Positions 48,901 to 62,106 of a DNA stretch of 64,000 nt are shown here, piece by piece. The notes under the pieces are model-generated. The model did not search any database. It saw only the letters and a list, made by a program, of their open reading frames with translations, and was not told where the DNA came from. The stretch's first letter is position 1; each line of letters begins with the position of its first letter. The DNA lies in NCBI RefSeq assembly GCF_003590095.1, contig NC_039486.1, positions 3,410,001 through 3,474,000 on the forward strand, given 5' to 3'. A program made the position numbers and the translations under genes. This stretch comes from Trichoplusia ni. Lineage: Eukaryota > Arthropoda > Insecta > Lepidoptera > Noctuidae.

Positions 48901-51900
48901 TCAAGACATCTCTGCGGTTGGTGCAAAAGCCTGACCTCACCCTAAATTCTGTTACTTCACCAAAATGTTGTATTCCTTGTGTTCAATACGAGTTGTCTGT
49001 ATAAGGATGATGTTCCTTTCTCAACGTATTACATAAATGACAGAAGCTGCATAAATTAATTGGAGGTGTGCTGGGGGCAAACTCCATTTGGAATAACAAG
49101 ACATAATTAGTAGCGGACAATGTACAGAAGGATTGTTGGCAATTCAGCACAACGTTCGTCTACGAACCATTTGACACTTTCTAATTTTGTCAGAGCGTCA
49201 ACTCGCGTGACTGTTGCCGTATTTAGTGACATAACAATACATCCTATGGGACCTTGTTTTCTACAGGTAGATGAAACAATTATTTAAAAGAAGTTATCTA
49301 TTCCGACTTTTTATTCATTTTGTACAAATGAACACATGAAATATGAACGTATTCAGGTCTAACAGGTTATGTAAAATTATAAATCATGAGTTTGTCGGTC
49401 ATTCAAGAGTAGAGGCGTACCTAAGGCTCATCATCGGCCACCGACCGCAGCTCTTCGCATGCGGTTGGTGGCATTAGCCTGGAACATGAAAATAGACGGT
49501 AGATAACGTGACTTTATCGATAGACACATTATATATCGAGTGGTTTGGTGAGCTTCTACTTTCTAATATAAGATGTCGCACACCTCTATAACACCCATCA
49601 GATAAATCTAACAAAGATAACGTCGACAGCAGTCCTCGTGACCTAGAAAGGGACAAAATAAGGTTCGAATACACGAACGACTTGTCACAGACATGTGACA
49701 TGGGTTGCATCTATAAATTATAAAATATCGCAAACCTTAACCGTATGGGTATTTATGGCAAAATGTTACTAAGTTGTATTTTTACTTAAAAGATCATTTA
49801 CGCCTACCATCGAAAATTAAATGGTTTATTTAATGCGCTATTTTACTAGTCCTTTATCGTGATGAACTCAATAATCAGTAATCAGATTTGCAAATCAATA
49901 GCAACTATGCCTATATCCGTTTAAGCACAAAAAATAGTATTAAATTCGACCGCATTCAAAAGTGATGGCCTATTAATATTGGTTGCTGTAGAAAATGGAC
50001 TGCAAGAACCAGGTGAGAGTGATGAATGAGAATGACCCACGTTGTAGTCGTATTTGTGAAGCCTTTAAGCAATAAGTCTCTAATCATACCGCAATCGGCT
50101 ACTGCTGAGATTAAGTTGGTGGTGATCTCAAGATAACAGATAGAAAGCCGTTGGAACAACAACAACCGCGTTACGCGCACTGAGCAAATTTAAAACGGAA
50201 CTCACCACCGCACAGTAAATAAGGTGCAATCCGTTACCCGTTGCTTGTGCAATGCTGTTCAAGTAATACAAACTACTTTGGTTACAAAAACCTTTGCGTT
50301 CGTAAATGTGAAGATGAGTTCTTCGAATAAACTTTTTGCTAATGCCACATTTGAAGTCAAAGAGTAACCTCCACCAAAACAAGATTGCTCATAAGATAGC
50401 GTTGCTCACGCTATGAAATGATTTTGGTTGTTGCGCGGGCGCAGAAGTGTCTGTGGGCAACAAAACTCGATTTGAAATCGAAGTGCCCAATGTCAGACGG
50501 CACAAGGTCGCCTCTCACGATAGCCGCCTTCGCAAACAGTTCAGACTTAACAAAACTAGCGAATCTACAATTGGATCGTTTTCAGTATTACTGCTAATCA
50601 TCAGCACTTATATGGATACATGTTGTATATGGAAACATCTATTGTTCTGTAATTTGTTTTTAAGTACTCACATTTTGTATTAGCACGTGCGTTGGCGTAA
50701 CGCTCAACGAAATAGCTATAGTCGCTCGATATTGGTGCGTTAGTCAAAGCAATGGATACGAATTAAGTTTGAATTTTCACGATGGCATCGGTACATAAAA
50801 TTGATATGGCAGAACTGGATATACGGCGAACCGTTAAAACCTGGCCATCGACGGCTATAACCGCACCTGTATTTATCAGTAGGGTGGCTACCGATGCGTT
50901 GCTCACTTTATAAGGGACGGGCTTTTTATGCAACTGAGTTTCTGCAAACACGTTTTATAAGCAGGATGTTTAAATAGTTTTATAAGGACATCAACCTTTA
51001 ACGAACTAAGTTAATATCAAATCACATGACATATTACATATGGAAACGGTGAATAATCCATCACGTGTAGCGATGGCTTATCGCGATTCAAACGACAGAG
51101 CCTTGCTTCCACGTGCCAGTTAGAACCACTGGTATTGCATAAACGTGTTACAAGTCGTTAAGTGCATAATAATAATTTATAAAATGCTTCTAATCGATTT
51201 AGTAACACTTTCTCTTAGTTAGCACTCCATAGGTTAGTTAACCCTTCCGTGATACTTTCTTGGCCATTAAAAACTATCTATATCAGATTATTTTTAGTAG
51301 ATCATAAAAATTGTTTAACTGAAGCTCTGATAGGCCAAATTGGATTTTGGTGGAAAAAATATCGAGAGAAACTTGTTATTCGTGTTACGCTCTCAATTTT
51401 TAACGTCACGCCGAAAATAACCACTCATATCACTAAACGCAGGTTAATCGTGTACAAAAAAACTATCTGGCAATCAAGGACGCCTCTTGTGTCGTGCTAC
51501 AATGGCATGTCCAACAACAGTTTAACCAATTCAGACAACCAATATGAAATAACTGATGAATTAGGCGACTTCGAATCCAACCCGAGAAACAAAATTACAG
51601 TTTGATACATTCGCTCCTCTCGATCCCGAGTTTTTATACCATGCAACCTGCTGCTGCGTTTTAGGCCGGTGCAGATGTATTTTAAACTCGTTAACCGGAA
51701 ATTATTTATTTTGTCATGGCGCCCACCTGCTTCACAAAAGGAAAGATAAAAGAAGTCGATGACGTTGCTTTGGCTAACGATTTACGTTTGTTTTATTATC
51801 TTTGCTGATTATTTACTTTTAAAGTTTACTTTCCCATTTAAAATGAAGCAAACAAAACTGTTCTAAACTTATATTAAGGGGATTTAATTATTGCGTAATA

Positions 51901-54469
51901 GGTTTGATTTATTAAAGGAATTCAAACAAAATAAATTATAATCGAACGGCAAAACACGTGAGTTAAACACTAGATTTTTATGTTTACGTTTTAAACATCA
52001 TGTCGTATCTAATCTGTTAGTCGACCACTCTCAAAGATACGGATGGAATTGGTGAAGTCAACAATAACACATCGCTTGTTCGAAATGATAAGCTCCGCAG
52101 TACTTGGTCCGACGTCTAAGAAAATATTGTTGTTGAGAAAGATGGAGAAATAATGGAAGATAATTTTATCAGTTGTACTAGTTTTTCATCCTTACAACTT
52201 ATTCATATGCATATTTTTAAAAATAATACAGGTACCTACTATGAAAGACCCGCTATTTACTTTGGATAAAGACGTTATCAAAATAATTTTCTTTGATTAT
52301 ATTTTCTATTACAAATACATGATAACAAATATATAAATTAATAAATAAGGATAAATATGGCATACATTTATTATGGTACATTGAACTGTACTTTAGAAGC
52401 CTTGGGATCCTGCGAGTTCTATATTTCTATGTACTATGTATGTATCTATTATTCTATGTACTATGTTAGAAAAGACAAAGCACGGAAAATTATATTTCCT
52501 AACACCCTTTTCCTACTGCGTTCGGTAGTAGTTGAAAACTACGACGTGAATTTTATTTCAGCCCTTGAAGTTCATAAAGGTCAGAAACTCGTCGGGTATT
52601 TTACAACAGGTGGTTAACACTATTTTCTAATATTTTTAAGAATGCCATGTTCCATATAATAATTATTTCGAGGCAAAATAGCCAGACGTCTGAACACGAA
52701 TCACGAATTTCAGTACGAGGTTTTTTACGCTCCAAATGAAATATTTTTTGTAAAAATGTTTTTATAAAATATCAGCTGTATGAATAAAAGTTTTTCTTGT
52801 GATTTATTACGTCAAGTAGCGCTTACTATCGAAGTTGTGTTTGCTATAATAATGTATAGTATTTTTAAATTGAAACCAATTGCAGTCGATATTGGTATGA
52901 CTTGTTTACAAGTGAATCGATCAAAGTCTGAACATTCAATGTTCTCATTGTAACACCTGTGGTTGTAAATCTGATCTGCTTAGTAATCCGAGAACTGGCT
53001 TTCGACCTTCAGTAGCAAAGAGGCACCAAAAAAACAAAAGATAAATGTACTATAATTTACCTTAATTCTCTGTTGCCTACCTTGAAACTTAACGCACGAC
53101 ACTTAACTTGGTTTAATCTATCAAACCACTAATGTTCAAATTTCGCAGTCGTTAATTCTATTTTGAAAAACGCTACTGGCCTAACCTACATTCTTATAAT
53201 AATAAAAGTGTTATGTAATACGAAATACAGTTCGTTATTTTAGACAAGTAAGGTAATAGACGTAGAAGGCAGTTCGAGCGTATGAAATAACTTCTTTTAT
53301 GTTCGGCTTGCCCTCTATAGTCAAAATTTACATACACAATGGGAGAAGCTGTAGTTGTATCTATCTTTATGCAACAGAACTGAGAAGTTGCAAAATTTTG
53401 AACACTGCGTAAATGACTATTGCTGAACTTGGGCCATTCTTTAACTATTTTCAAACTGTGATGAAATTGTCATGACGTTCAGATGGATTAGTTAATTTTG
53501 TTTGCGATCTAAGTAAATACTGAAATTCAATTTAACTTCAATACTTTTAAAATATATCTCTGCTTATAGCCGACCGTATCAGTATTCGGCCATTAGTGAC
53601 ACAGATCTACTTCACTAAACAGCACGCTGACATGATAATAAGCAAAATTATAATTTCTCCTTATGAGAAGACTCAGCATTTGGTTATATCAAACACCATA
53701 CAGATTGTTATATGTTTGTAAGTAAATTGATTGGATAGTTATTATTATACCGAATTAGTTTCTAAGGAAACAAAACAGATTAAAAAAATACATAGATGTC
53801 TCGAAGTACTTAGAGATGCATTAACATTAATAAGATTTTTATTAACATTTACTTGGCCATCAATATTGCGTAATAAATAATAACCATATAGCTAGCATGC
53901 TATTTATCTGATGATCTTATGATAAATCGTGATCATCTAGTAATTGGTAACTCTTAAAATTATAATCGGTACACAACTGGTTAGATAGCCTTTAAACATG
54001 TACTTATTTTGGTATGTCAAGGCTAAAATGTTAAACCTAGACTAACATGTACTGTTTCCTATCGTAAATTAAATTATTAATATTCAAATATCAATCAGTC
54101 GTAAATAATCCAAGTGAAAGCAGTACAAATGTGATATTTTTGTAAAAGTTATGATGAATGTTTTATACCAATAAATAATGAATAACGAAGGAGACGAAGG
54201 TCAAAGAAAGGAGAAAGGAGAGGAGTAGAAATGAATAGATGACAGAATGCTGACCGAAGGAGAAAGACCAGGCTCATGGAACACGACCCGGAAGAAGAAA
54301 GTTTTATTTATATTGCAGGTATAAGGCTAACTATACCGGCAATATAATTTTCATGTTTTGTGCTTTTGCATATTATGTTTACCGAATTATTAATTTAATT
54401 TTTTAATTTTTAATTTTTCATCTTTTTAAGTAAGTATAAACTTTATGCAGGTATATGTTATTTGTAGTT
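45991..54469. other. Gene-poor stretch
   Basis: About 8.5 kb without a recognisable gene. The longest open frame (51249-51605, plus, 118 codons) looks random in composition and has no known motif. A purine-rich tract occupies 54180-54300. GC-richer patches near 47220-47320 and 49410-49480 show no coherent frame. Confidence 0.45.
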
Positions 54470-54489
54470 TCTCAAACTGGCGATTTGAG

Positions 54490-54752
54490 TGAGTTTTTTT
54501 TTTCCTTGCTCAGATAGATCTGGTACTTTCTTCAAAAGGCCAGTCCAAAGAAAGACCGTGCATTGGTTTATGCATATTTATTCCCATTGTAATTGTCTGG
54601 ACTTCAAAAGAGACTGTGACCCCTGAGTTTGTTTCGACATTTCCTCTCAGGGTAGTCAGATAGGAAATGCCGACTCCAGCGTTCTCAAAAAAATAAGAAG
54701 ACATGTAAAAGTGATGACTACTTAAAGAATAAATGATTTCATTTCATTTCAC
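54490..54752 (+). mobile_element. Retroelement 3' fragment with (ATTTC)n tail
   Basis: Contains a GACTGTGACCCCTGAGTTTG block and a CAGGGTAGTCAGATAGGAAA block, and ends AATAAATGATTTC with ATTTC repeats (54736-54750). This tail form, a poly(A) signal running into a pentamer, is typical of lepidopteran LINE/SINE copies. The left boundary is approximate and the family unnamed. Confidence 0.55.
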
Positions 54753-55550
54753 TAACCAAATAGGTTTTAGATCCTACAGAATTTTAGAATATAAGGTTGT
54801 CATTGACAAAGATAGTGTACCGTCAAACACTCAGTTGCCTGCCCAACGACACAACCGCTAAATTATTGTTTAGATAAACGGGATTTAGAATACTCTCTGA
54901 CCAGTCGGCGTAAGATGAAACAATAGACAAGTGTCCACAACGTTTAGATACTGGTATCAAAACAACTTTCTGTTAATTGCACAGTTGATAGCAACGTAGC
55001 CCATCAATTACATTGGAGAGTCCGAACTATTGTTTTCACACATTTATGTTCAATACGACAGTGGTTACTATGTTAAAAGGCAACTTAAGCGTGTACGCAT
55101 AGCAGACAATAATTATGGAAACTACTTTCTAGTGTGAGTCATAGCAACTTTGCAAATGACTAAATACGCCTTGTTTCACTTTATTGTGTAAAATATGTAT
55201 TTAAAAACATAGTAGAAGTCTTTCATTTGTTTCGTTACTATTGTAAACATGAGCGTTGAAGGCGTTAACATTTACCCTGACTTGCTTATCGTCTTCTTCG
55301 ATAACATTTGGTCTAAATATACTTAGTTTAGTTTACTTAACGCTCACTTATTTATATAAACAAGATAATCGGACTACTTGTCGATTCTGTTTCAAACTAC
55401 TAATTCCAGTTTACACCCGTACTTATACATTATCACTCCAACAACTTAACCATTAATCCCTTCACAATTTACCTTGAAACTAGTCCATAAATTAAATATG
55501 CACTAAGGAACACTGTCGTATTCGACAAGTAATTATTCAAAAGTTAGAAA
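54753..55550. other. Unannotated spacer
   Basis: AT-rich; nothing recognised. Confidence 0.45.
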
Positions 55551-55611
55551 ATCAGCGTTTGCCAATAAACGAGTATACATTAAGTAAACGTTTGTATAAA
55601 GAAAGCGAACC

Positions 55612-55737
55612 TGTGGTGCGAGTACCGGGGCTGTCTCTGTACCCGCCGTTTTGCCGGAGTCTGCGAACACTAGTCACAAGCACGCGGACCAGCATGACGC
55701 CCGCTCTTAACATCCACCTTCCTAGTACAACGTGCAC
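55612..55737 (-). CDS. Candidate 5' coding exon, minus strand
   Basis: A GC-rich minus-strand island in AT-rich DNA. From ATG 55737 it encodes MHVVLGRWMLRAGVMLVRVL and continues to ...NGGYRDSPGTRTT, then ends at an ACAG|GTTCGC donor (+5 G) in phase 1. The basic, hydrophobic, acid-poor start resembles a mitochondrial or membrane-targeting leader. GC-rich sequence upstream (55740-55860) would be 5' UTR and promoter. It could be the first exon of the coiled-coil gene, but the phase does not match its 23106 exon directly, so at least one exon would have to lie between. It could also be a separate gene or a non-coding first exon. Confidence 0.4.
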
Positions 55738-55870
55738 AATTCTCCATCAGTCACTTGCTCCCCAATAGAATTATGACCGCAAGCCGTAACTCAACACTAG
55801 AGACACACGGGAGGGGCCCGGCGGATCACTGGGCCGTATCCAACACACGCACTCACAATATTATAAATGT
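55738..55870 (-). promoter_or_regulatory. GC-rich putative promoter/5' UTR
   Basis: A local GC-rich patch directly upstream of the candidate exon, with a GGGCCCGGCGGATC stretch in otherwise AT-rich DNA. This is inferred from composition only. Confidence 0.3.
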
Positions 55871-57489
55871 TACCGCTCCCAGTAGCTACACTTCGGATGT
55901 CATGTCGGCAAAATCATGTGTTTTGAAAACAATAGCCGTTTTACAGGATCCAAAATATTCCAGTTTAATTTAATGTTCTTATCTATAAATATTTATATCA
56001 CTATATAGGCACTGTAAGATAATTGGAATGGACAGTTATTACTGCAATCGTAACAGATCACGTCGTCAATTATTCGATTTGCTCGGGTTTCGGCAACGGG
56101 TTCGGCTTAACGTCACTACGTGACAGTCCGTATCTCTTCAAAGCTTTTACCGTACTGGCTGGAAGGCAGTAGTGCGAGCTCGGAAAAAAGAGAAAGAACG
56201 ATTATGACGTACAAGAGCCACAAGTCCATAACCGGCCTTGTAATGTCTGTGGATTAAATGCCTTCTTGCGTTAGCAATAAGGTGCAAATTCTTGATAACG
56301 TAGACTACAGCTGTATCAGTTTCCGCGAATGTTGCGTGTGGAAATTCGAAACGGATCGAGCGGCGCAGTCATTGAGTGTAAAAGAGATACAAGCAAATAT
56401 CGAATGCTGGCGACGTTTGCCGAACGTAGTCCGACCGCCAAGGCCGACTCACGTCACGTTTCGCGAGACTAGACGTGCCTCCTGTATACAATAGGTATGT
56501 GCACGATTGTAGTTTATTGCACTTTGTTAAGTATATGAAAACTTACTCAAAACATTTCCTACTATATGAAATTTCTCATTAGCAACTCAGCTGTTATGAA
56601 TTGGTCGAAAATAAAGGGCCAATCATTGTCGCTCATTAGCACTTTAATGTTATTGTTCTCATGATAACACACTATTGACTGATAATGACCATGCCATTTA
56701 CTGATTAATGCCGATAAGACGTTGATGGGATTCTTAATGTAAATTCAGCACGTAAACAGCTGACTACAATAATAATATTGTTTATCTTTGAGATTTTACG
56801 TCAACTCAAGTGCAAATAGGTATTAGCACGTCGTAACCATTGTCATGTTATTTACAAGTTATTGTAATTTTGTTATAAATAGCTCTTTAAACAATAGCTT
56901 TTTATTATCTAAGAATTCTTGCGCTTTTAAAACACTAAACGTATAAGATATGAAATATGTATGTGTTAGGTTTAAAATTAATATTAACGTCAAAAAAATC
57001 GGATTTACATTTTTAATCATAAAAAATCGCGTATCCTTAAATGAGATATTTATACATTACTTATTTATGCATAAATTTATACATGCTACATAAATATATT
57101 GCGTAACATTGGTACCTTAACTCTACCTTAATTATAAAATTCATGTTTACATAAATTTATCGTAAAATTGAGTACCACGTCCCCAGTCGGGTCGTGTGTT
57201 GACGCGGATACATACGATACGAAAACACATAAAACATCAAAGTTTTCTCCTCCGACATCCGTTTTCGCTGGAGCGTGGCAAGATAGATATGCGAATAATC
57301 TACAAGATGTAACAATGTTGTGAATTTGATCTGAACGCCACATTTCACTTTGATGCAACCCGTTTATGGATTTACTTGACTAATGAGGTGACTGAAAGAG
57401 TAACTCACCGCGACTTGTAAATATCATGTGTTTGTACTTGCTATCAACGTTTTAAACAGCATTCTAAATTTCTCCCTTAATTGTATTAC
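55871..57489. other. Unannotated spacer
   Basis: Moderately AT-rich. An open frame at 56258-56494 (plus) has no recognisable motif. No repeat or RNA gene was seen. Confidence 0.4.
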
Positions 57490-57610
57490 CCTTTTTGCCG
57501 GAAATCATAAAATGACTCTTCCCGTTTTGAGTTGAGCGGAAGGGAGTGTCAGACTTTTACTGACTAAAAACACCCATGCTTTTTTGCCCTTTGTGTACCG
57601 GACCCACGAT
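57490..57610 (+). mobile_element. SINE-like lepidopteran repeat
   Basis: Contains GCCGGAAATCATAAAATGAC followed by a GGGAGTGTCAGACTTTTACT block and GACTAAAAACACCC. I recall this as a dispersed moth SINE/LINE-derived repeat. It is diverged and short, with approximate boundaries. Confidence 0.6.
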
Positions 57611-60600
57611 AAAATTGGTCTTACTTACTTACTAGTTGGCTTTTAGTAGGTATGTTAAACAGAACCCAAAAGGCTGTAAATGTTCGACAGCGAAACCCAA
57701 ACCAATTTTGTTTTAATTTTGTTAAGCACGCTAACTTTGCAACAGTAAAAGCAGTTAAATAAAAGTTAGAAAAAGCAAACAGAATCTTCCACTTCAGTTC
57801 CGGAGTCAAATTCCGGTAACAAATATTGATGTTAGATAAGGTTTTGTTGCATATGACTTACTTCACCTTGCCCCTAATCGCGGATGCGATAACTGACAAT
57901 CCTGTTGTCAAACAATACAAAACAACACACAGAATAAATAATGAGGATACTACCGGATTTATAACGATTTTATCAAGAGATCGTTACGCAAAATTAAACG
58001 AAAACGGCGAGGATCATGTGACTGGTCAAATGACATCACATCCACATGGTCCATATTAAATTATTTTGTTTAAATTAAGGCTTGGCGGCAACCAATATAA
58101 ACGTAGGCGGATCATAGCGAGTGAAGAGGCAACGATCTTTGAACTTCAAGGACTAGACGACTCATATTTTATGGCAAGAAAGGAATCTTAAGTCGTCAAA
58201 AGCAGCCATTTTCTTAGTTCGGTTCTTGACCCCGTGATATCCTTCTCGTCTATTCCTAAAACAGCTGGCAGTAGTTTCTTACAAGGTCTGTCGACGAAAT
58301 GTAGATGTATCTTGAAATCTTCCTGATTAGTTTTACCTGATGACTAATTAAACTAACTCTGCAAGGAAGCAATCAGTCTTTTATGGTATTTTTTATGTCT
58401 TGCTTTTACCATTTTTGCGACATTTCTTATTATTATTTTCTTTTTAGCACGTATAATTAAAAACCCGATTCGTAAAGTGACTTATGTTTTTATCTTCCGT
58501 AAGTATAAAAGATTTAGAACATTTTTGGCAGCGCTATTATTTTTGTTTATTGCTTTGAATTTAATCGATTTCATGAGCCAGTTTTTTGTCTAATTTTGGA
58601 CTTTCATGTAGTTAGATATTTCTAAATTTTTCGAGATATAAAAGAAAGATATTGATTGCTACGGTACTCAGCTCAGTCCCGGTTAGACTAGAAGCTGACC
58701 AAACCTATCTCAGTTAAAAAAGACTGAAGATCAATTGCAGCCATTATACTTGTGAAATCAAAACCCATATCCTTTTAAAATTAGATCGGAGTTTTATCGA
58801 AAGCTGACGTTACTAGTTCTAACAAGAAATGAGCGTAGGTATAAGTTCTACATTAGCTTGTAGAAGTGCAAGATTAACTACTTTCTTTTTACATCCCGAG
58901 GCAGAGGTGACTCGTCCAGTTTGTTAACATTAATGTAAATGTCATTGAATGCCGTCAGACCGGTTGCGATGTATTTTTTAATCGACATTTGCGTCTGGTG
59001 TTATTTTGAAAGCTGCGAATTAATTGAGCGATCCTTTTAGTCCTTCAATACTTGCCTATTGTTTTTATGATGACCTTTAGTTTCTATTTTGAATTTTGTG
59101 GCTATTTTTGTCTTCTTTCTTTAGAAGTGTTCAGCAAGTACGAATAAAATTATTGTAGACAGATCTTTGATTTTGAACACGATTTCAACGAAGCTGGAAT
59201 ATAGATCATTCATATATGTAGACTCGCTAATAACGAAGTGTGTGATTTATGCCGAGCATATCTCAAACGGTTTAAGCAAAGCATTTTTACATAAACATAC
59301 AAAAGCACTCGTATAATATATGCAACCTGATTAGCAAATAGCATTTAATGAGCATATCAAGCAAAGATATGTGTTACATGACGGTGAGCACGTTCACAGA
59401 GTCATTTTGTAGAATCATTTAAAACCTAACAAATAGACACTAGAGCGGCCTCGACTCAATTGAAATCCAATAAAAACGCAGCGTATCACGAGACAGACAT
59501 TTGTTACGACGCTTGAAGTGCGCACAGCACTATTACTTCAGCGACGGAGGCAATGAGTGGAATTGACAATGTTGAACACAATTGACAGGCAGCCAGTGAC
59601 CCGCCGGCTAACGATGTGCACTGCGCACGCTCTTTATTTGTAATGCAAAACTGCAAACATCCTATCGTCACGAAGACTGCACAGCTCAGAACACAATACT
59701 TTATAATAAACAACATTATAAAACATACTTATCTATGACGTCACGTGGACAACGACTATTGCAGGCAATTTAAAGGTTTATATTCATATTAGATTGGTCT
59801 AGGAAGTAAAAATATATTAAAGGTCACAATGACTCAATGCTCGCTACAGGCAAAGTTTTTGCTCCAACAACACTTATATTAACAATGGAGTTCATATGAA
59901 TTCTCAAATTATACAGACATTTTATTACAGCTAACATGTGTACTTACGTCTTACACCGATGGTTTTAAATGTTAAGATCCTTGGAATTGTTTCTTTGATG
60001 CACGACATTGTTTATTAATGAGTGACAAACTGAATATTTATAGGAAAGCAGGTTAATAAAATCAGCAAGAGGTCTCACTGTTCGATTTAATAGTCCTTGC
60101 ACGATGACTATCCTTATTCATGAATTGTTGTAACATTTAATACTTATTAATTACTTAAATCTGATAGCAGCTGAGCTCTACACTACCTATCACCTACCTA
60201 CAATTTGAAATAATAACATAACTCCGATTGATGAAAAAGGGGCCACGCTATTGTAAAACTAATTACATGACGCGTAACATTGTATAGAACTTTGAATGAC
60301 TAGGTAGAATCGAGATCCATATACATTTCATCATCTTTGATGATTGAGTAGTGTCGACATAACTCGTATTTATAAAGTTATGCTACTTACGAACGTAACC
60401 ACTTTACCAAAAGATATGATGAACGGAATCGATGATAGAGGCGGGGCGTCAATTTATTCTCTTTACTTCCATTTTATTTCATGATATTGAGAACATACAA
60501 TTGTGGCGTTAAATAAAAAGTTACATCATAAGCAATTAGATTGTGTAATTGTAAGTGTATGAACACCGCCACCGAACTTATGTAGCTCGTCTTTGTTGGA

Positions 60601-61834
60601 TTAGATAGAATCATTGTTACACTTCTCATTTTACGTAATGTATGTTCAAGAGTCGCTTCAACTCGGTGCACAGATTTTGAAGCGACTTTGGATACAGTAC
60701 TTAAATGATTGGTTTAAGCTATCCGCAAATATAATTGTAAATAAAGCAAGTCTGTCATGCGTCACTTACTGTTGAATCAATATTGACACAAATGTAGAGC
60801 ACAATCGACACGAAACTTGCAAAAGAAACAATCAGTGTTTCAAAAAAGTTTATGATGTTGCATTTACAGACCAAAAACACCACACTATTTGTAACCTCAA
60901 TCTGGACATTGGATGGGGCAACTTGATGATTTTTTAAAACGGCGTGACATCGTTAAATAACACACAAAGCAAAAAATTGTTTTAAAACGCTTATTGTTTG
61001 GACTGAAACGAATTATCCGGTACAAATATTGGGGAGCCGTAATTATGTAGACTACAAGAATATTTACTGTAAAAATAGATAGATATAGAATCTTTATTAA
61101 GCTTCTAGAAGCTTTATATTCACTGACAATTAAAACAAACGAGTTTGAAAACATTTTGAAAACGTCTTTTTTGCATTAAGGTATTTTCTCAACCACGTAG
61201 GTGAGTAGTGTCGTAAATGAATCCTTTAGAGTTCGCTTTAAAATCAACAATTTTCTAGTCAAGGAACAACTTAAAATAACTGCAGAAAATAAAAAGCTTT
61301 AGATGGTTATTTGAATAACTCTTGGACATTCTACATTCTAATAATCATGCGTAGAACACTTTCCTGTCGCCACTAAAATCACTAAGTCAACGGTATCCAA
61401 TCCATCAGCGGCATTTCAAAGGCAGTTATGCTCCAGTTTCGGATAATTGCACTTGTTATGCGCAAGCAGAAGCAAGAAGGCAACACCGACAAGTACTATT
61501 AGCCAACATGTAACATAAATAATGCGTGAAAATCTACTATAAAGTTGCGTGTAGAACATTAAAATTCGGTGCTCGTCTCATTATTATTGTTACCACATAT
61601 CCATTAGACTGCCGGACATAACTAGGCTCTAGGAAAGGGAGATGCAGGAAGCAATCATGTTTTCTTAAACGAGCATTGTTGCATGAGAATGTTGGGTGTT
61701 GAATAGCTTGATTATGTAGTTAGACATCTATTTTGATGATCAATTTAGAATTCGTTAAAATCTTGATGGTAGAAGTGAAAAACATAATATTTACTCACAG
61801 TAAAGCGGGTTCTATTTTTAGCACCGAGTTCTTA
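57611..61834. other. Gene-poor stretch
   Basis: AT-rich DNA with only short unrelated frames. Nothing recognised. Confidence 0.45.
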
Positions 61835-62106
61835 TCTATACTAATCTATACTCTATACTAATATATAAAGCTGAAGAGTTTGTTTGTTTGTTTGTTTGAA
61901 CGCGCTAATCTCAGGAACTACTGGTCCAAATTGAAAAAATATTTTTGTGTGGAATAGATCATTATCGAGGAAGGCTTTAGGCTATAATCCATGACGCTGC
62001 GACTTATAGGAGCGAAGATACAATGGAAAATGTAAAAAAACAGGGCGGGTATAAATCGTAACTTATATCTTCTACCCACGGGGACGAAGTCGCGGGCAAC
62101 AGCTAG
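61835..62106 (+). mobile_element. Lep1-like non-autonomous Helitron
   Basis: Begins with TC (TCTATACTAAT at 61835; related starts at 61845 and 61852). It carries a (GTTT)n microsatellite at about 61879-61897 and the block AACGCGCTAATCTCAGGAAC. It ends with a hairpin (ACGGGGACGAAGTCGCGGG), CAACAG and CTAG, followed by T. TC...hairpin...CTAG|T with no target duplication is the Helitron signature, and the internal GTTT array is a Lep1 trait. The repeated TCTATACTAA at the 5' end makes the exact start ambiguous. No protein is encoded. Confidence 0.85.
61879..61897 (+). repeat. (GTTT)n microsatellite inside the Helitron
   Basis: About 4-5 tandem GTTT units, at the position where Lep1 elements carry their microsatellite. 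Confidence 0.8.

Noticed and set aside
49655..49675. GGTTCGAATAC, resembling a tRNA B box
   Set aside because: No matching A box or cloverleaf in the preceding 60 bases.
51249..51605. Longest open frame of the gene-poor part (118 codons, plus)
   Set aside because: No recognisable motif, codon use like bulk AT-rich DNA, and no supporting splice partners. Expected by chance over 40 kb.
55612..55737. Direct splice from the 55.6-kb island to the 23106 exon
   Set aside because: The phase-1 donor does not match the phase-0 start of the 23106 exon. Joining them shifts into a frame that stops, so an extra exon or no link is needed.
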